Below, in pieces: positions 34,952 to 43,612 of a DNA stretch of 64,000 bases. Position 1 is the stretch's first letter. Each line of letters starts with the position of its first letter. This DNA is from Bacilli bacterium (GTDB taxonomy: Bacteria > Bacillota > Bacilli > RF39 > UBA660). The position numbers were made by a program, and so were the translations under genes. The DNA lies in NCBI GenBank assembly GCA_017525855.1, contig JAFXSE010000026.1, positions 62,001-126,000 of the forward strand, given 5' to 3'. Under the pieces are notes generated by a model, which saw only the letters and a list, made by a program, of their open reading frames with translations, was not told the DNA's origin and did no database searches.

Positions 34952-36409
34952 ATGAAAAAAAAGAGAATTAAACGAATAAGTAAAATAATAAACTTTTTAT
35001 CATTAATAGTTTCTGCTTTCTTAATATATACTTTATATATATCTAACCTTATACCAACAAAATATTTTGTTTTGATTTGTACTGCAATAATTATTGCTGA
35101 GTTTATTTATACATTCTTTTCTTATAATAAAAAAACAAAAAGTTGGTTACTAATATTTTTAGATACATTAGCAGTTATATTTATAGTTGTAGAATTATTT
35201 GGAGCCCTAAAGTTAAACCAAACTTTGAATTTTATTGCAAAAAATTTAAATGCTAAATATACAGAAGATTTATATTACATTGTTACCAATAAACAATCAA
35301 AATATAATAAACTAGAAGATTTAGATATAAAAAATATATATTATTACGATGATAATCTAGATACAAATAGAATAGAAAAAGAAATAAATAAAAAAGTAAA
35401 AATTTCATTAACCAAGGAAAGTGATTATGGAACTTTACTAAAAAAACTAATTGAAGATAGTAAATATGTAACTGTCCTACATTCAAGTAATTATGAATCA
35501 CTAATCGATATGGATGAAAAGAATAAAGAGAACTTAAAAATAATAGATAAAATTACTATAAAGTCATTAGTGGCTACTAAGAAAAAGAAAGAAAAGCAAG
35601 TAGTTAAAGATTTAAGTAATACTCCGTTTACAATATATCTAAGTGGTATAGATACAAGAACTGGAACTATGCCTGCAAGAAGTTTAAGTGATGTAAATAT
35701 AATAGTAGCGGTAAACCCTAACACTAATAAAGTGTTATTAGTAAGTACACCAAGAGATTATTATGTTCAAATTCATGGTACGACAGGATTAAAGGACAAA
35801 TTAACCCATGCTGGTATGATTGGAGGACTTGAACTTTCCAAAGCAACAGTTGAAGATATTTATGATATATCATTAGATTATTATATAAGAGTTAACTTTA
35901 ATGCAGTTATAAAATTAGTTGATGCTGTAGGTGGCATTAATCTATATAGTGATGTTAATTATAATTTTTCATGTTGGACAGACCGTAGTTGTGTGTTCAA
36001 ACCAGGTAATAATTATGTAAGTGGAAAATGTGCTTTAGCTTTTGCTAGAGAGCGTCATGCTTATGCAAGTGGTGACAGACACAGAGGAGAAAATCAACAA
36101 CAAGTTATAAAAGTATTACTGTCTAAACTAACATCACCTGGAAGTATTTTGTCAAACTATTCAAATATATTAAGTTCTTTAGAAGGAACATTTGAAACGA
36201 GCTTTACACAAAAAGACATCACTGGAGTTATCAACTATCAACTAGATAAAATGCCATCATGGGATGTTGAAAGTATAAGTGTTGATGGAACAACAGGAAG
36301 TAGACCTACACATTCTTATCCAAATCAACCTTTATCAGTAATGGTTCCTAATGAAGAAACAGTGCTAAAGGCAAAAGAACAAATAAAACAAATATTAAAT
36401 GCAAAATAA
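34952..36409 (+). CDS. LytR-CpsA-Psr (LCP) family glycopolymer transferase
   Basis: LCP enzymes attach teichoic acids or capsule from lipid carriers to peptidoglycan. The 485-aa protein has three N-terminal membrane helices, an additional extracytoplasmic region, and the LCP domain from about 225: FTIYLSGIDTR, ARSLSDVNIIVAVNPNTNKV, LLVSTPRDYYVQIHG, KLTHAG, YYIRVNFNAVIKLVDAVGGI, and FARERHAYASGDRHRGENQQ with the conserved arginines. It follows the glycan locus and is the likely ligase for its polymer (inference). Confidence 0.93.
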   Translation: MKKKRIKRISKIINFLSLIVSAFLIYTLYISNLIPTKYFVLICTAIIIAEFIYTFFSYNKKTKSWLLIFLDTLAVIFIVVELFGALKLNQTLNFIAKNLNAKYTEDLYYIVTNKQSKYNKLEDLDIKNIYYYDDNLDTNRIEKEINKKVKISLTKESDYGTLLKKLIEDSKYVTVLHSSNYESLIDMDEKNKENLKIIDKITIKSLVATKKKKEKQVVKDLSNTPFTIYLSGIDTRTGTMPARSLSDVNIIVAVNPNTNKVLLVSTPRDYYVQIHGTTGLKDKLTHAGMIGGLELSKATVEDIYDISLDYYIRVNFNAVIKLVDAVGGINLYSDVNYNFSCWTDRSCVFKPGNNYVSGKCALAFARERHAYASGDRHRGENQQQVIKVLLSKLTSPGSILSNYSNILSSLEGTFETSFTQKDITGVINYQLDKMPSWDVESISVDGTTGSRPTHSYPNQPLSVMVPNEETVLKAKEQIKQILNAK

Positions 36410-36412
36410 TAT

Positions 36413-36441
36413 TTGTCAAAAATAATAATTTATGCTAAAAT
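36413..36441 (+). promoter_or_regulatory. Promoter for tRNA-Glu
   Basis: TTGTCA (36413-36418), 17-base spacer, extended -10 TG-c-TAAAAT (36433-36441). Confidence 0.7.
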
Positions 36442-36466
36442 GATAATGTCAATTGACATTATCATT
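36439..36466. repeat. 28-bp perfect palindrome at the tRNA-Glu promoter
   Basis: The half-site AATGATAATGTCAA is followed immediately by its exact reverse complement, ending 2 bases before the tRNA. It overlaps the -10 and the expected start of transcription. No T run follows, so it does not look like a terminator for the LCP gene. Confidence 0.85.
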
Positions 36467-36468
36467 AT

Positions 36469-36545
36469 GGTCTGTTGGTGAAGTGGTTTAACACGCGCGC
36501 CTCTCAAGCTCGTATTCACGGGTTCGAACCCCGTACAGACTACCA
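36469..36545 (+). tRNA. tRNA-Glu (anticodon CTC)
   Basis: Cloverleaf: acceptor GGTCTGT / ACAGACT (first pair G-U), D arm GTG..CAC, anticodon loop CTCTCAA with CTC at 36503-36505, 5-base variable loop, T arm ACGGG-TTCGAAC-CCCGT, discriminator A, encoded CCA. The general sequence (GGTCTGTTGGTGAAG..) is that of Firmicutes tRNA-Glu. The anticodon stem CGCGC / GCTCG has a C-U mismatch in its middle pair. It reads GAG codons. Confidence 0.88.
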
Positions 36546-36557
36546 ATGTGAGAATAA

Positions 36558-36585
36558 CTCGAACTATTATGGTTCGAGCTTTTTT
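36558..36585 (+). terminator. Terminator after tRNA-Glu
   Basis: CTCGAAC / GTTCGAG stem, 7-base loop, CTTTTTT. Confidence 0.88.
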
Positions 36586-36665
36586 ATAATAAAAAAATAA
36601 TAAAGTAAGATTAGTTTTAGATGAAACTATAGAATTTTGATACAATTAGTAACAATTATTAACTT

Positions 36666-36694
36666 TTGACAAATATATTAAACTATGCTATATT
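36666..36694 (+). promoter_or_regulatory. Promoter of the Asn T-box transcript
   Basis: TTGACA (36666-36671), 17-base spacer, extended -10 TG-c-TATATT (36686-36694). Confidence 0.85.
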
Positions 36695-36700
36695 GATGTT

Positions 36701-36966
36701 GCAATGAAGAGGAAAAGTAATTTATTTTCTTATTCGAGTGAATTAGGTATAGTGTGAACTAATAATAAGGGATAAATGAAAGAACACCTTGGAGCTAACT
36801 ACCGAAAAGTAAAAACTTAGTAGGCTAGTTCGGAAACAAACCGTTATCTAATTGTATATATTTAAATGAGAGATTACTAAATTATATTTGGTTAGTAATA
36901 AAAAAGGTGGCACCGCGAATACCCATATTCGTCCTTTTATAAGGACTTTTATGGGTGTTTTTATTT
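36701..36966 (+). promoter_or_regulatory. T-box leader, asparagine-responsive
   Basis: The T-box core AAGGTGGCACCGCG is at 36904-36917. The terminator pairs ACCCAT (36921-36926) with ATGGGT (36951-36956) around an inner TCCTT/AAGGA stem and ends in TTTTT. Stem I begins GAAGAGGAAAAGTAA with the AGTA element, and the opposite strand has AAC (36783-36785) followed by A and CCTT, so the specifier is AAC (Asn). This agrees with asnS 18 bases downstream. Confidence 0.93.
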
Positions 36967-36983
36967 AAAAATAAGGAGGAAAT

Positions 36984-38360
36984 ATGACATTAAAAGAATT
37001 ATTTGAAAAAAAAGAAAACTTAGTAAATAGTGATGTGGAACTAAAAGGATGGATTAGAAATCATAGAAAACAAAAAGAATTCGGTTTTATTGATTTTTCT
37101 GATGGTACTTGTTTTAAACATGTACAAATAGTATATGATAACAAACTAGAAGACTTTGAAAATATTCAAAAACTTCATGTAGGATGTTCCATTGAGATAG
37201 TAGGTAAATTAGTAAAGTCTATTAATGAACAACAAGAACTTGAAGTACAAGCTCGTGATATTAAACTTCATGGTGACTGCCCTGAAGATTATCCTATTCA
37301 ACCAAAGAGACATTCAAAAGAGTTTTTAAGAGAGCAAGCATATTTAAGACCACGTACTAATTTATTTCAAGCAGTTTTTAGAGTAAGAAGTATAGCAGCG
37401 TTTGCTATTCATAAGTATTTCCAAGAAAGAGGCTACATTTATTTTAATGCCCCATTAATTACAGCAAGTGATGCTGAAGGAGCAGGAGAGATGTTTCATG
37501 TGACTTCACTTGATCTTGAAAATATACCAAAATCAGAAGGTAAAGTAGATTATACAAAGGATATGTTTAATGTTCCGGCATCTCTTACTGTATCAGGACA
37601 ACTAGAAGCAGAAAGTTTTGCCCTAGCTTATGGAAAAACATATACTTTTGGTCCTACTTTTAGAGCAGAAAACTCAAATACTAAAGTTCATGCCAATGAG
37701 TTTTGGATGATTGAACCAGAAATTGCTTTCTGCGACCTAGAAGAAGATATGCAAATAATGGAAGATATGCTTAAAAATGTTGTTAAGTATGTTTTAGACA
37801 ATTGTAAAGATGAAATGAAGTTCTTAGATAGCTTTGTAGAAAATGGTTTATTAGATAAATTAAATAGATTAGTTACTTCAAAATTTACAAGAGTTACACA
37901 TAAAGAAGTTATAGATATATTACAAAAAGCACCAGTAAAATTTGAATTTGAACCTATACAAGGTGAGGATATAGCAAAAGAACATGAAAAATATATAACT
38001 GAATACTTTAATGGACCAGTATTTATTACAGATTGGCCTAAAGATATTAAGGCATTTTATATGAAACAAAATCCAGATGGTAAAACGGTTGCAGCAGTAG
38101 ACCTTGAAGTACCAGGAGCTGGTGAAATTATGGGTGGATCACAAAGAGAAGATGATTATGATAAATTAGTAAAGCGTATGGATGAATTAAAAATGGATAA
38201 ACAAACACTAGACTGGTATATTAATCTACGTAAATATGGTGGATGTATACATTCAGGATTTGGTATGGGATTTGAAAGATTGCTTATATATTTAACAGGT
38301 GTTGATAATATTAGAGATGTAATACCATATCCAAGAACTCCTGGAAATTGTGATTATTAA
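36984..38360 (+). CDS. asnS: Asparaginyl-tRNA synthetase
   Basis: Class II synthetase charging tRNA-Asn. The 458-aa protein has the N-terminal OB-fold domain (about 15-110), motif 1 around LRPRTNLFQAVFRVRS, motif 2 in TFGPTFRAENSNTKVHANEF, and motif 3 GFGMGFERLLIYLTG near the end. The ending IPYPRTPGNCDY is typical of AsnRS rather than AspRS. Regulated by the Asn T-box. No terminator lies in the 11 bases before the ABC transporter genes, so these may share its control. Confidence 0.96.
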   Translation: MTLKELFEKKENLVNSDVELKGWIRNHRKQKEFGFIDFSDGTCFKHVQIVYDNKLEDFENIQKLHVGCSIEIVGKLVKSINEQQELEVQARDIKLHGDCPEDYPIQPKRHSKEFLREQAYLRPRTNLFQAVFRVRSIAAFAIHKYFQERGYIYFNAPLITASDAEGAGEMFHVTSLDLENIPKSEGKVDYTKDMFNVPASLTVSGQLEAESFALAYGKTYTFGPTFRAENSNTKVHANEFWMIEPEIAFCDLEEDMQIMEDMLKNVVKYVLDNCKDEMKFLDSFVENGLLDKLNRLVTSKFTRVTHKEVIDILQKAPVKFEFEPIQGEDIAKEHEKYITEYFNGPVFITDWPKDIKAFYMKQNPDGKTVAAVDLEVPGAGEIMGGSQREDDYDKLVKRMDELKMDKQTLDWYINLRKYGGCIHSGFGMGFERLLIYLTGVDNIRDVIPYPRTPGNCDY

Positions 38361-38371
38361 AAGAGGTAGTT

Positions 38372-39310
38372 ATGGCAAATATAATAGAGGTTAAAAACTT
38401 AACTAAAGAATATAAAGGCTTAACAGCAGTAGATGACTTATCATTTGATGTAAGAGAAGGCGAAATATTAGGACTATTAGGGCCAAATGGAAGTGGAAAA
38501 TCAACAACAATAAATTGCATACTTTCACTGCTTAATTTTCAAAAAGGAAAGATAAAAATATTTGACAAAATAATGAAACCGGATGCCTATGATATAAAAT
38601 CAAAAATAGGTGTAGTTTTTCAAGATGTTGCTGTATTTGATGAATTAACAGTATATGAAAACATTGACTATTTTTGCGGACTTTATATTGATGATAAAGA
38701 TACAAGAGAAAAGTATATAAACGATGCCCTAAACTTAGTAAGTTTAGAAGAATTTAAAAAATATTATCCTAAACAACTTTCTGGAGGACTATTAAGAAGG
38801 CTTAACATTGCTTGTGGTATAGCTCATAAACCTAAATTAATATTTTTAGATGAACCAACAGTAGCAGTTGATCCACAAAGTCGTAATAGTATCTTAGATG
38901 GTATAAAAAAACTAAGAGATAACGGAGCAACAATTATTTATACAACTCACTATATGGAAGAAGTAGAAATACTTTGTGACAGAGTAATTATTATTGATAA
39001 AGGTAAGATTATTGCCACTGGTACATGTGATGAATTAAAAAATCTTGCAAATATTGAGGAGAAAGTGACAGTAGAAGTTAATGATTTAGATGCAAGATTT
39101 ATCCTAGAAATTAGTAAGTTTAAAAATGTAGATGAAGTCTTATACGACAGCGGTATTCTTCTAATTAAGTATAAAAAAGGTAAACATAATTTAACTGAAA
39201 TAATTGACTATTTAAAACAAAATAAAATAGCTTATAACAAAATCTTCTCAGAAAGGCCAACATTAAACGATGTTTTCCTAGAACTTACAGGAAAGGAATT
39301 AAGAGATTAA
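38372..39310 (+). CDS. ABC exporter ATP-binding protein
   Basis: 312-aa ATPase subunit of an ABC-2-type exporter. Walker A is GPNGSGKST (37-45), the signature LSGGLLRR begins at 136, Walker B with LIFLDEP is at 156-162, and the D-loop reads VAVDPQSR. The C-terminal 80 residues form the regulatory extension seen in drug/lipid exporters (IEEKVTVEVNDLDARF). Two permease genes follow directly, making a complete half-and-half transporter. The substrate is unknown. AGAGGTAG precedes the ATG. Confidence 0.93.
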   Translation: MANIIEVKNLTKEYKGLTAVDDLSFDVREGEILGLLGPNGSGKSTTINCILSLLNFQKGKIKIFDKIMKPDAYDIKSKIGVVFQDVAVFDELTVYENIDYFCGLYIDDKDTREKYINDALNLVSLEEFKKYYPKQLSGGLLRRLNIACGIAHKPKLIFLDEPTVAVDPQSRNSILDGIKKLRDNGATIIYTTHYMEEVEILCDRVIIIDKGKIIATGTCDELKNLANIEEKVTVEVNDLDARFILEISKFKNVDEVLYDSGILLIKYKKGKHNLTEIIDYLKQNKIAYNKIFSERPTLNDVFLELTGKELRD

Positions 39311-40491
39311 TGTTTATACATAATTTTAAATATACCTTTAAAACTCTATTTAAGAAAAAACAACTCATATTTTGGACATTCTTCTTTCCACTAATATTGG
39401 GTACTTTCTTTAATATGGCATTTTCTGATATAGAAAATAATGAAAAGTTAGATATTATTAATATAGCTATTGTTAATAATGAAGGTTTTAACAATAATGA
39501 AACCTTTAAAAGTGCATTTAAAGAATTAAGTGATAAAAAGAATAAAGATAGGTTATTTAATACAAAATATGTTACTTTAAATAAAGCAAAGACTTTACTA
39601 AAAAAAGATAGAATAGTTGGTTATTTAATCATTGACAAAAATATACCTAAAGTTGTTATTTCATCTAATGGGGAAGATGAAACAGTATTTAAATATGTAG
39701 TTGAAGAAATATCTGGAACAGAAAATATTATTAAAAACTTAACAAAAGAAGAAATAGAGAAAGAAATATCACTAGGAAACAATATTGATTACAATAACAT
39801 ATATAACAAAGTATCACAGTTAATAGCAAATAATAATGAAGCTAAAATAAATAATGTGGCTAATAAGAATTTAAGTTATACTATGATTGAATTCTATACA
39901 TTAATTGCTATGGCATGTTTATATGGTAGTATACTTTCAATGGTTGCTATTAACCAAGCTTTACCTAATATGGGAAGTATTGGAAAAAGAGTATCAATAA
40001 CACCTGTAAAAAAAGCAATCATTATATTTAGCAGCTTACTAGCAAGTTTTATAACTCAACTTATAGGAATCGCTATTTTATTTCTATACACTATATTTGT
40101 TTTAAATGTCGATTATGGAAACCATTTAGCTCTTGTTTTATTAATAACTACAATAGGAAGTTTTGCTGGCTTATCACTAGGTGTTTTCGTATCTACTGTT
40201 TTTAAAACAAATGATAATAATAAAACAGGAATAATTATAGCTTATACAATGCTAGGTTCATTCTTATCAGGAATGATGGGAATTACTATGAAATATATAA
40301 TTGATAAAAATTTACCTATCATAAATAAACTTAATCCAGTTAATATGATTACTGATGGATTGTATTCACTATATTATTATCAAACATATAATAGATATAT
40401 TTTTAATATAATTAGTTTATTAGTATTTTCTTTTATACTAATCCTAATATCATTTATGAGTTTAAGGAGGCAAAAATATGACAGTATTTAA
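39310..40491 (+). CDS. ABC-2 type permease 1
   Basis: 393-aa membrane subunit with one N-terminal membrane helix, a large extracytoplasmic region (about 40-190, DUF-type ABC-2 domain with LDIINIAIVNNEGF), and five to six C-terminal helices. The pattern matches ABC-2 permeases of drug or lantibiotic exporters. It overlaps the ATPase gene by one base and the second permease by 14 bases, so the three are one operon and probably form a heterodimeric pore. Confidence 0.85.
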   Translation: MFIHNFKYTFKTLFKKKQLIFWTFFFPLILGTFFNMAFSDIENNEKLDIINIAIVNNEGFNNNETFKSAFKELSDKKNKDRLFNTKYVTLNKAKTLLKKDRIVGYLIIDKNIPKVVISSNGEDETVFKYVVEEISGTENIIKNLTKEEIEKEISLGNNIDYNNIYNKVSQLIANNNEAKINNVANKNLSYTMIEFYTLIAMACLYGSILSMVAINQALPNMGSIGKRVSITPVKKAIIIFSSLLASFITQLIGIAILFLYTIFVLNVDYGNHLALVLLITTIGSFAGLSLGVFVSTVFKTNDNNKTGIIIAYTMLGSFLSGMMGITMKYIIDKNLPIINKLNPVNMITDGLYSLYYYQTYNRYIFNIISLLVFSFILILISFMSLRRQKYDSI

Positions 40492-41626
40492 AGCGTTCTT
40501 AAAAATATTAAACAAAAATAAGTTTATTGTTATACTTTACTCTGTATTCTTAATTACATTTGGTGGATTTAACATGAAAAATCAAAGTACCACAACTAAC
40601 TTTAGTGCAACAAAGCCTGATATATTGGTTGTGAATAAAGATGAAAATAAAGGGATAACAAAAAACTTGATTGAATATATCAAGAAAAATAGTAAAACAG
40701 TTAAAATTAAAGATACAGAAGAAGCAAGAGATGATGCTCTTTTCTATCAGGATGTTGACTATATTATTTATATTCAAAAAGGATATCGCAATAGTTTTTT
40801 ACAAGGAAATAATCCTGAAATTAAAGTAAAAAGTGGTATTAATTATAATTCATCATTAGCAGAGATTATATTAAAAAGATATATTAATGTTTCTAATACT
40901 TACAGAAAAAGTATTACTAATGAAGACAAGCTAATTAAAAAAATTAATGAAACACTAAACAACAAAGTAGATGTAAAAATGACATCAAAAGTTGATATCA
41001 CCAGTTTGGCTAAAATAACTTTCTATTATAATTTTGCAAGTTACAGTATTTTAGCGTGTCTAGTATATGTAATATGCTTAATACTAGCTAGTTTTAAAAA
41101 TGAACCTGTATTAAAAAGAACAATTATTAGCAGCATGAACTACAAGAAACATAATACAATACTTCTATTATCAAACGGACTATTTTCTTGCTTACTATGG
41201 ATAATATATGTAATTTTAAGTTTCGTTTTACTTGGAAAACCTATGTGTTCAACTACAGGAATAATATACTTAATAAATTCTTTTATATTTACTGTATGTG
41301 CAACAACACTTGCGTTTTTTATAGCTAACTTAGTAACAAATAAAAATGCTATTAATGGAATAGTAAATGTAATAGCTTTAGGATCAAGCTTTTTATGTGG
41401 GGCCTTTGTTCCTATGAGATATTTACCAGATAGCGTATTGATGATTGCTCATGCTTTACCATCATATTACTATATAAAAACAAATGAGAAATTAACTTCA
41501 ATTGAAACACTAAATTTCACAACATTAAAACCATTAATTATAAATATGATAACAATAATTATATTCTCTATACTATTCATAGTTTTAGGAAATATAGTAT
41601 CAAAAAGGAAAAGAAAGATTGGCTAA
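40478..41626 (+). CDS. ABC-2 type permease 2
   Basis: 382-aa membrane subunit with the same layout as the preceding gene: an N-terminal helix, an external domain (PDILVVNKDENKGITKNLIEY), and a helical C-terminal half with FLCGAFVPMRYLPDSVLMIAHALPSYYYI, a typical ABC-2 permease segment. AAGGAGG lies inside the end of permease 1. It presumably pairs with permease 1. Confidence 0.87.
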   Translation: MTVFKAFLKILNKNKFIVILYSVFLITFGGFNMKNQSTTTNFSATKPDILVVNKDENKGITKNLIEYIKKNSKTVKIKDTEEARDDALFYQDVDYIIYIQKGYRNSFLQGNNPEIKVKSGINYNSSLAEIILKRYINVSNTYRKSITNEDKLIKKINETLNNKVDVKMTSKVDITSLAKITFYYNFASYSILACLVYVICLILASFKNEPVLKRTIISSMNYKKHNTILLLSNGLFSCLLWIIYVILSFVLLGKPMCSTTGIIYLINSFIFTVCATTLAFFIANLVTNKNAINGIVNVIALGSSFLCGAFVPMRYLPDSVLMIAHALPSYYYIKTNEKLTSIETLNFTTLKPLIINMITIIIFSILFIVLGNIVSKRKRKIG

Positions 41627-41640
41627 AGCTTTCTTTTTAT
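41613..41640 (+). terminator. Weak terminator after the ABC operon
   Basis: GAAAG / CTTTC short stem followed by TTTTTATT. Confidence 0.5.
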
Positions 41641-41662
41641 TATAAAAAAATATTAAATATGA

Positions 41663-41668
41663 TATAAT
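41663..41668 (+). promoter_or_regulatory. -10 element for eno
   Basis: TATAAT preceded by TG-a (41660-41662 reads TGA), 30 bases before the eno start. TTATAA at 41640-41645 would be a weak -35. Confidence 0.55.
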
Positions 41669-41697
41669 TATTAATGTAGCAAGAAAGAAGGTATATA

Positions 41698-42993
41698 ATG
41701 TCAAAAATTAAAACAGTACATGCAAGAGAAGTACTAGATTCAAGAGGTAATCCTACGGTTGAAGTTGAAATAACAACAGAATCTGGAGCTTTTGGTAGAG
41801 CTATAGTTCCAAGTGGGGCATCAACTGGAGAAAGAGAAGCTTTAGAACTTAGAGATAATGATAAAAATAGATACTTAGGAAAAGGCGTTTTAACTGCTGT
41901 AAATAATGTTAATGAAATATTAAGTAAAATTGTTATTGGTATGGAAGTTAAAAGCCAAAAAGAAATAGATCAAAAATTAATTGAAGCAGACGGAACTAAA
42001 GATAAAAGTAAGTACGGAGCTAATGCTATATTAGGTATTTCATTAGCTGCATGCCATGCAGCAGCAGCTGAAGAAAATATCCCTGTTTATAAATATTTGG
42101 GACAAGAAAAAGCCGTTACATTACCGGTACCAATGATGAATGTTTTAAATGGTGGAAGTCATGCAGATTCATCAGTCGACTTTCAAGAATATATGATAAT
42201 GCCTATTGGAGCTAAAAATATTCATGAAGCTATTCGTATGGGTGTAGAAACATTTCACACTTTAAAAAAGATATTAAAAGAAGATGGACAAGTTACTGCA
42301 GTAGGAGATGAGGGAGGCTTTGCTCCTAACTTAAAGGATAATGAAGAACCACTAAAATATATCGTAAAAGCTATTGAAAAAGCTGGATATAAACCTGGTG
42401 TTGATATTTCTATAGCAATGGATGTTGCATCTTCCGAATTCTATAATCGTAGTACAAAACTATATGAACTTAAACACTCAAATGGTGGAGAAAAAACAAG
42501 TGATGAAATGATAGATTGGTTAGAAGAATTAGTTAATAAATATCCAATTGTATCTATTGAAGATGGACTTGGTGAAAGAGATTGGGAAGGTTGGAAGAAA
42601 TTAACTGAGAGATTAGGAAATCGTATTCAATTAGTAGGTGATGATTTATTTGTAACTAATCCAGAAATCTTTAAAGAAGGAATAAAAGAAAAAGTAGCTA
42701 ATTCAATTATCATAAAACTTAATCAAATAGGAACATTAACAGAAACAATTGAAACAATAAATATGGCAAAAGAGAATAATTATACTGCTATAGTATCACA
42801 TAGAAGTGGTGAGACTGAAGATGTAACTATTTCACATGTTGCAGTTGCATTTAATACAGGACAAATTAAGACAGGATCTATGTCAAGAACTGATAGAATT
42901 TCTAAATATAATGAACTTATGAGAATAGAAGAGGAATTAGGAGACAAAAGTGTATTTAAAGGAAAAGATGTATTAAATAATATAAAAAAGTAG
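41698..42993 (+). CDS. eno: Enolase
   Basis: Glycolytic enzyme converting 2-phosphoglycerate to phosphoenolpyruvate. The 431-aa protein is complete, with [37 protein letters not shown], the magnesium ligands in [25 protein letters not shown] and GDDLFVTNP, the catalytic Lys in [14 protein letters not shown], and SHRSGETED. It is monocistronic, between its own promoter and terminator. Confidence 0.98.
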   Translation: MSKIKTVHAREVLDSRGNPTVEVEITTESGAFGRAIVPSGASTGEREALELRDNDKNRYLGKGVLTAVNNVNEILSKIVIGMEVKSQKEIDQKLIEADGTKDKSKYGANAILGISLAACHAAAAEENIPVYKYLGQEKAVTLPVPMMNVLNGGSHADSSVDFQEYMIMPIGAKNIHEAIRMGVETFHTLKKILKEDGQVTAVGDEGGFAPNLKDNEEPLKYIVKAIEKAGYKPGVDISIAMDVASSEFYNRSTKLYELKHSNGGEKTSDEMIDWLEELVNKYPIVSIEDGLGERDWEGWKKLTERLGNRIQLVGDDLFVTNPEIFKEGIKEKVANSIIIKLNQIGTLTETIETINMAKENNYTAIVSHRSGETEDVTISHVAVAFNTGQIKTGSMSRTDRISKYNELMRIEEELGDKSVFKGKDVLNNIKK

Positions 42994-43008
42994 ACAACTA
43001 CTTTTTTT
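42985..43008 (+). terminator. Terminator after eno
   Basis: AAAAGTAG / CTACTTTT stem with a 4-base loop and T run. Confidence 0.85.
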
Positions 43009-43082
43009 AAATTTAAATAATATTGCTTTAAAAGAATATTTTGTATTATACTATAAATATAATAATAATGAGGTAAATATTT

Positions 43083-43604
43083 ATGAAGAATATATTGAAA
43101 TATATAAAAGAAAATAAACATTATCTTATTTTTTCATTCTTTGTAGTATCAATTATGTGCTGGTTTGGTGAAATGGGCTATGCATATGTTATAAAAAATA
43201 AAAGTATTTTTCCTGGAGTTCTGCATGGACCATGGTGCCCCATTTATGGTTCTGCTTTTTTAGTACTTATAATATGTCACAATGAAAAAGAATCTAAATT
43301 AAAAACTCTTTTGAAAATATTTGTAACTGTAGTAGTAGTAGAATACCTAGCTTCATACATATGTGAAATAGTCTTTAAAAGAAGAGTATGGAATTATACA
43401 AATTATCCTCTTGATATTGATGGTAGAATATGTTTGCACATGTCCCTTCTTTTCACAACTACTGCTTATATATTTATGAATTATGTTGAAAAATCAATGA
43501 AAAGATTTTATAACAAATTAGGAAGTAATGTAATAATAGCTAATATTATTTTATCCTTTATATTTGTTATGGATTTATTATTAACTATTATAACAAAGTT
43601 TTAA
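43083..43604 (+). CDS. CmpB-like putative ABC-transporter-type membrane protein
   Basis: 173-aa membrane protein with about five hydrophobic segments. It matches the pattern of the ABC_trans_CmpB family: CWFGEMGYAYVIKNKSIFPG, then LHGPWCPIYGSAFLVLI, and a late WNYTNYPLDIDGRICLHMSL. No ATPase partner is nearby, and the transporter label in the family name is not well supported experimentally. GAGGTAAA precedes the ATG. It is followed 8 bases later by YibE/F genes. Confidence 0.75.
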   Translation: MKNILKYIKENKHYLIFSFFVVSIMCWFGEMGYAYVIKNKSIFPGVLHGPWCPIYGSAFLVLIICHNEKESKLKTLLKIFVTVVVVEYLASYICEIVFKRRVWNYTNYPLDIDGRICLHMSLLFTTTAYIFMNYVEKSMKRFYNKLGSNVIIANIILSFIFVMDLLLTIITKF

Positions 43605-43612
43605 GGTGAAAT

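Noticed and set aside
36439..36466. Palindrome as terminator of the LCP gene
   Set aside because: No T run follows on either strand, and it overlaps the tRNA promoter.
36469..36545. Reading the tRNA as tRNA-Leu(CAA)
   Set aside because: This register gives no anticodon stem, and there is no long variable arm; the CTC register gives a near-complete stem and matches tRNA-Glu elsewhere in the molecule.
36430..36645. Minus-strand 71-aa frame over tRNA-Glu
   Set aside because: It is the antisense of a tRNA (reads GFEPVNTSLR-type sequence), a classic spurious ORF.
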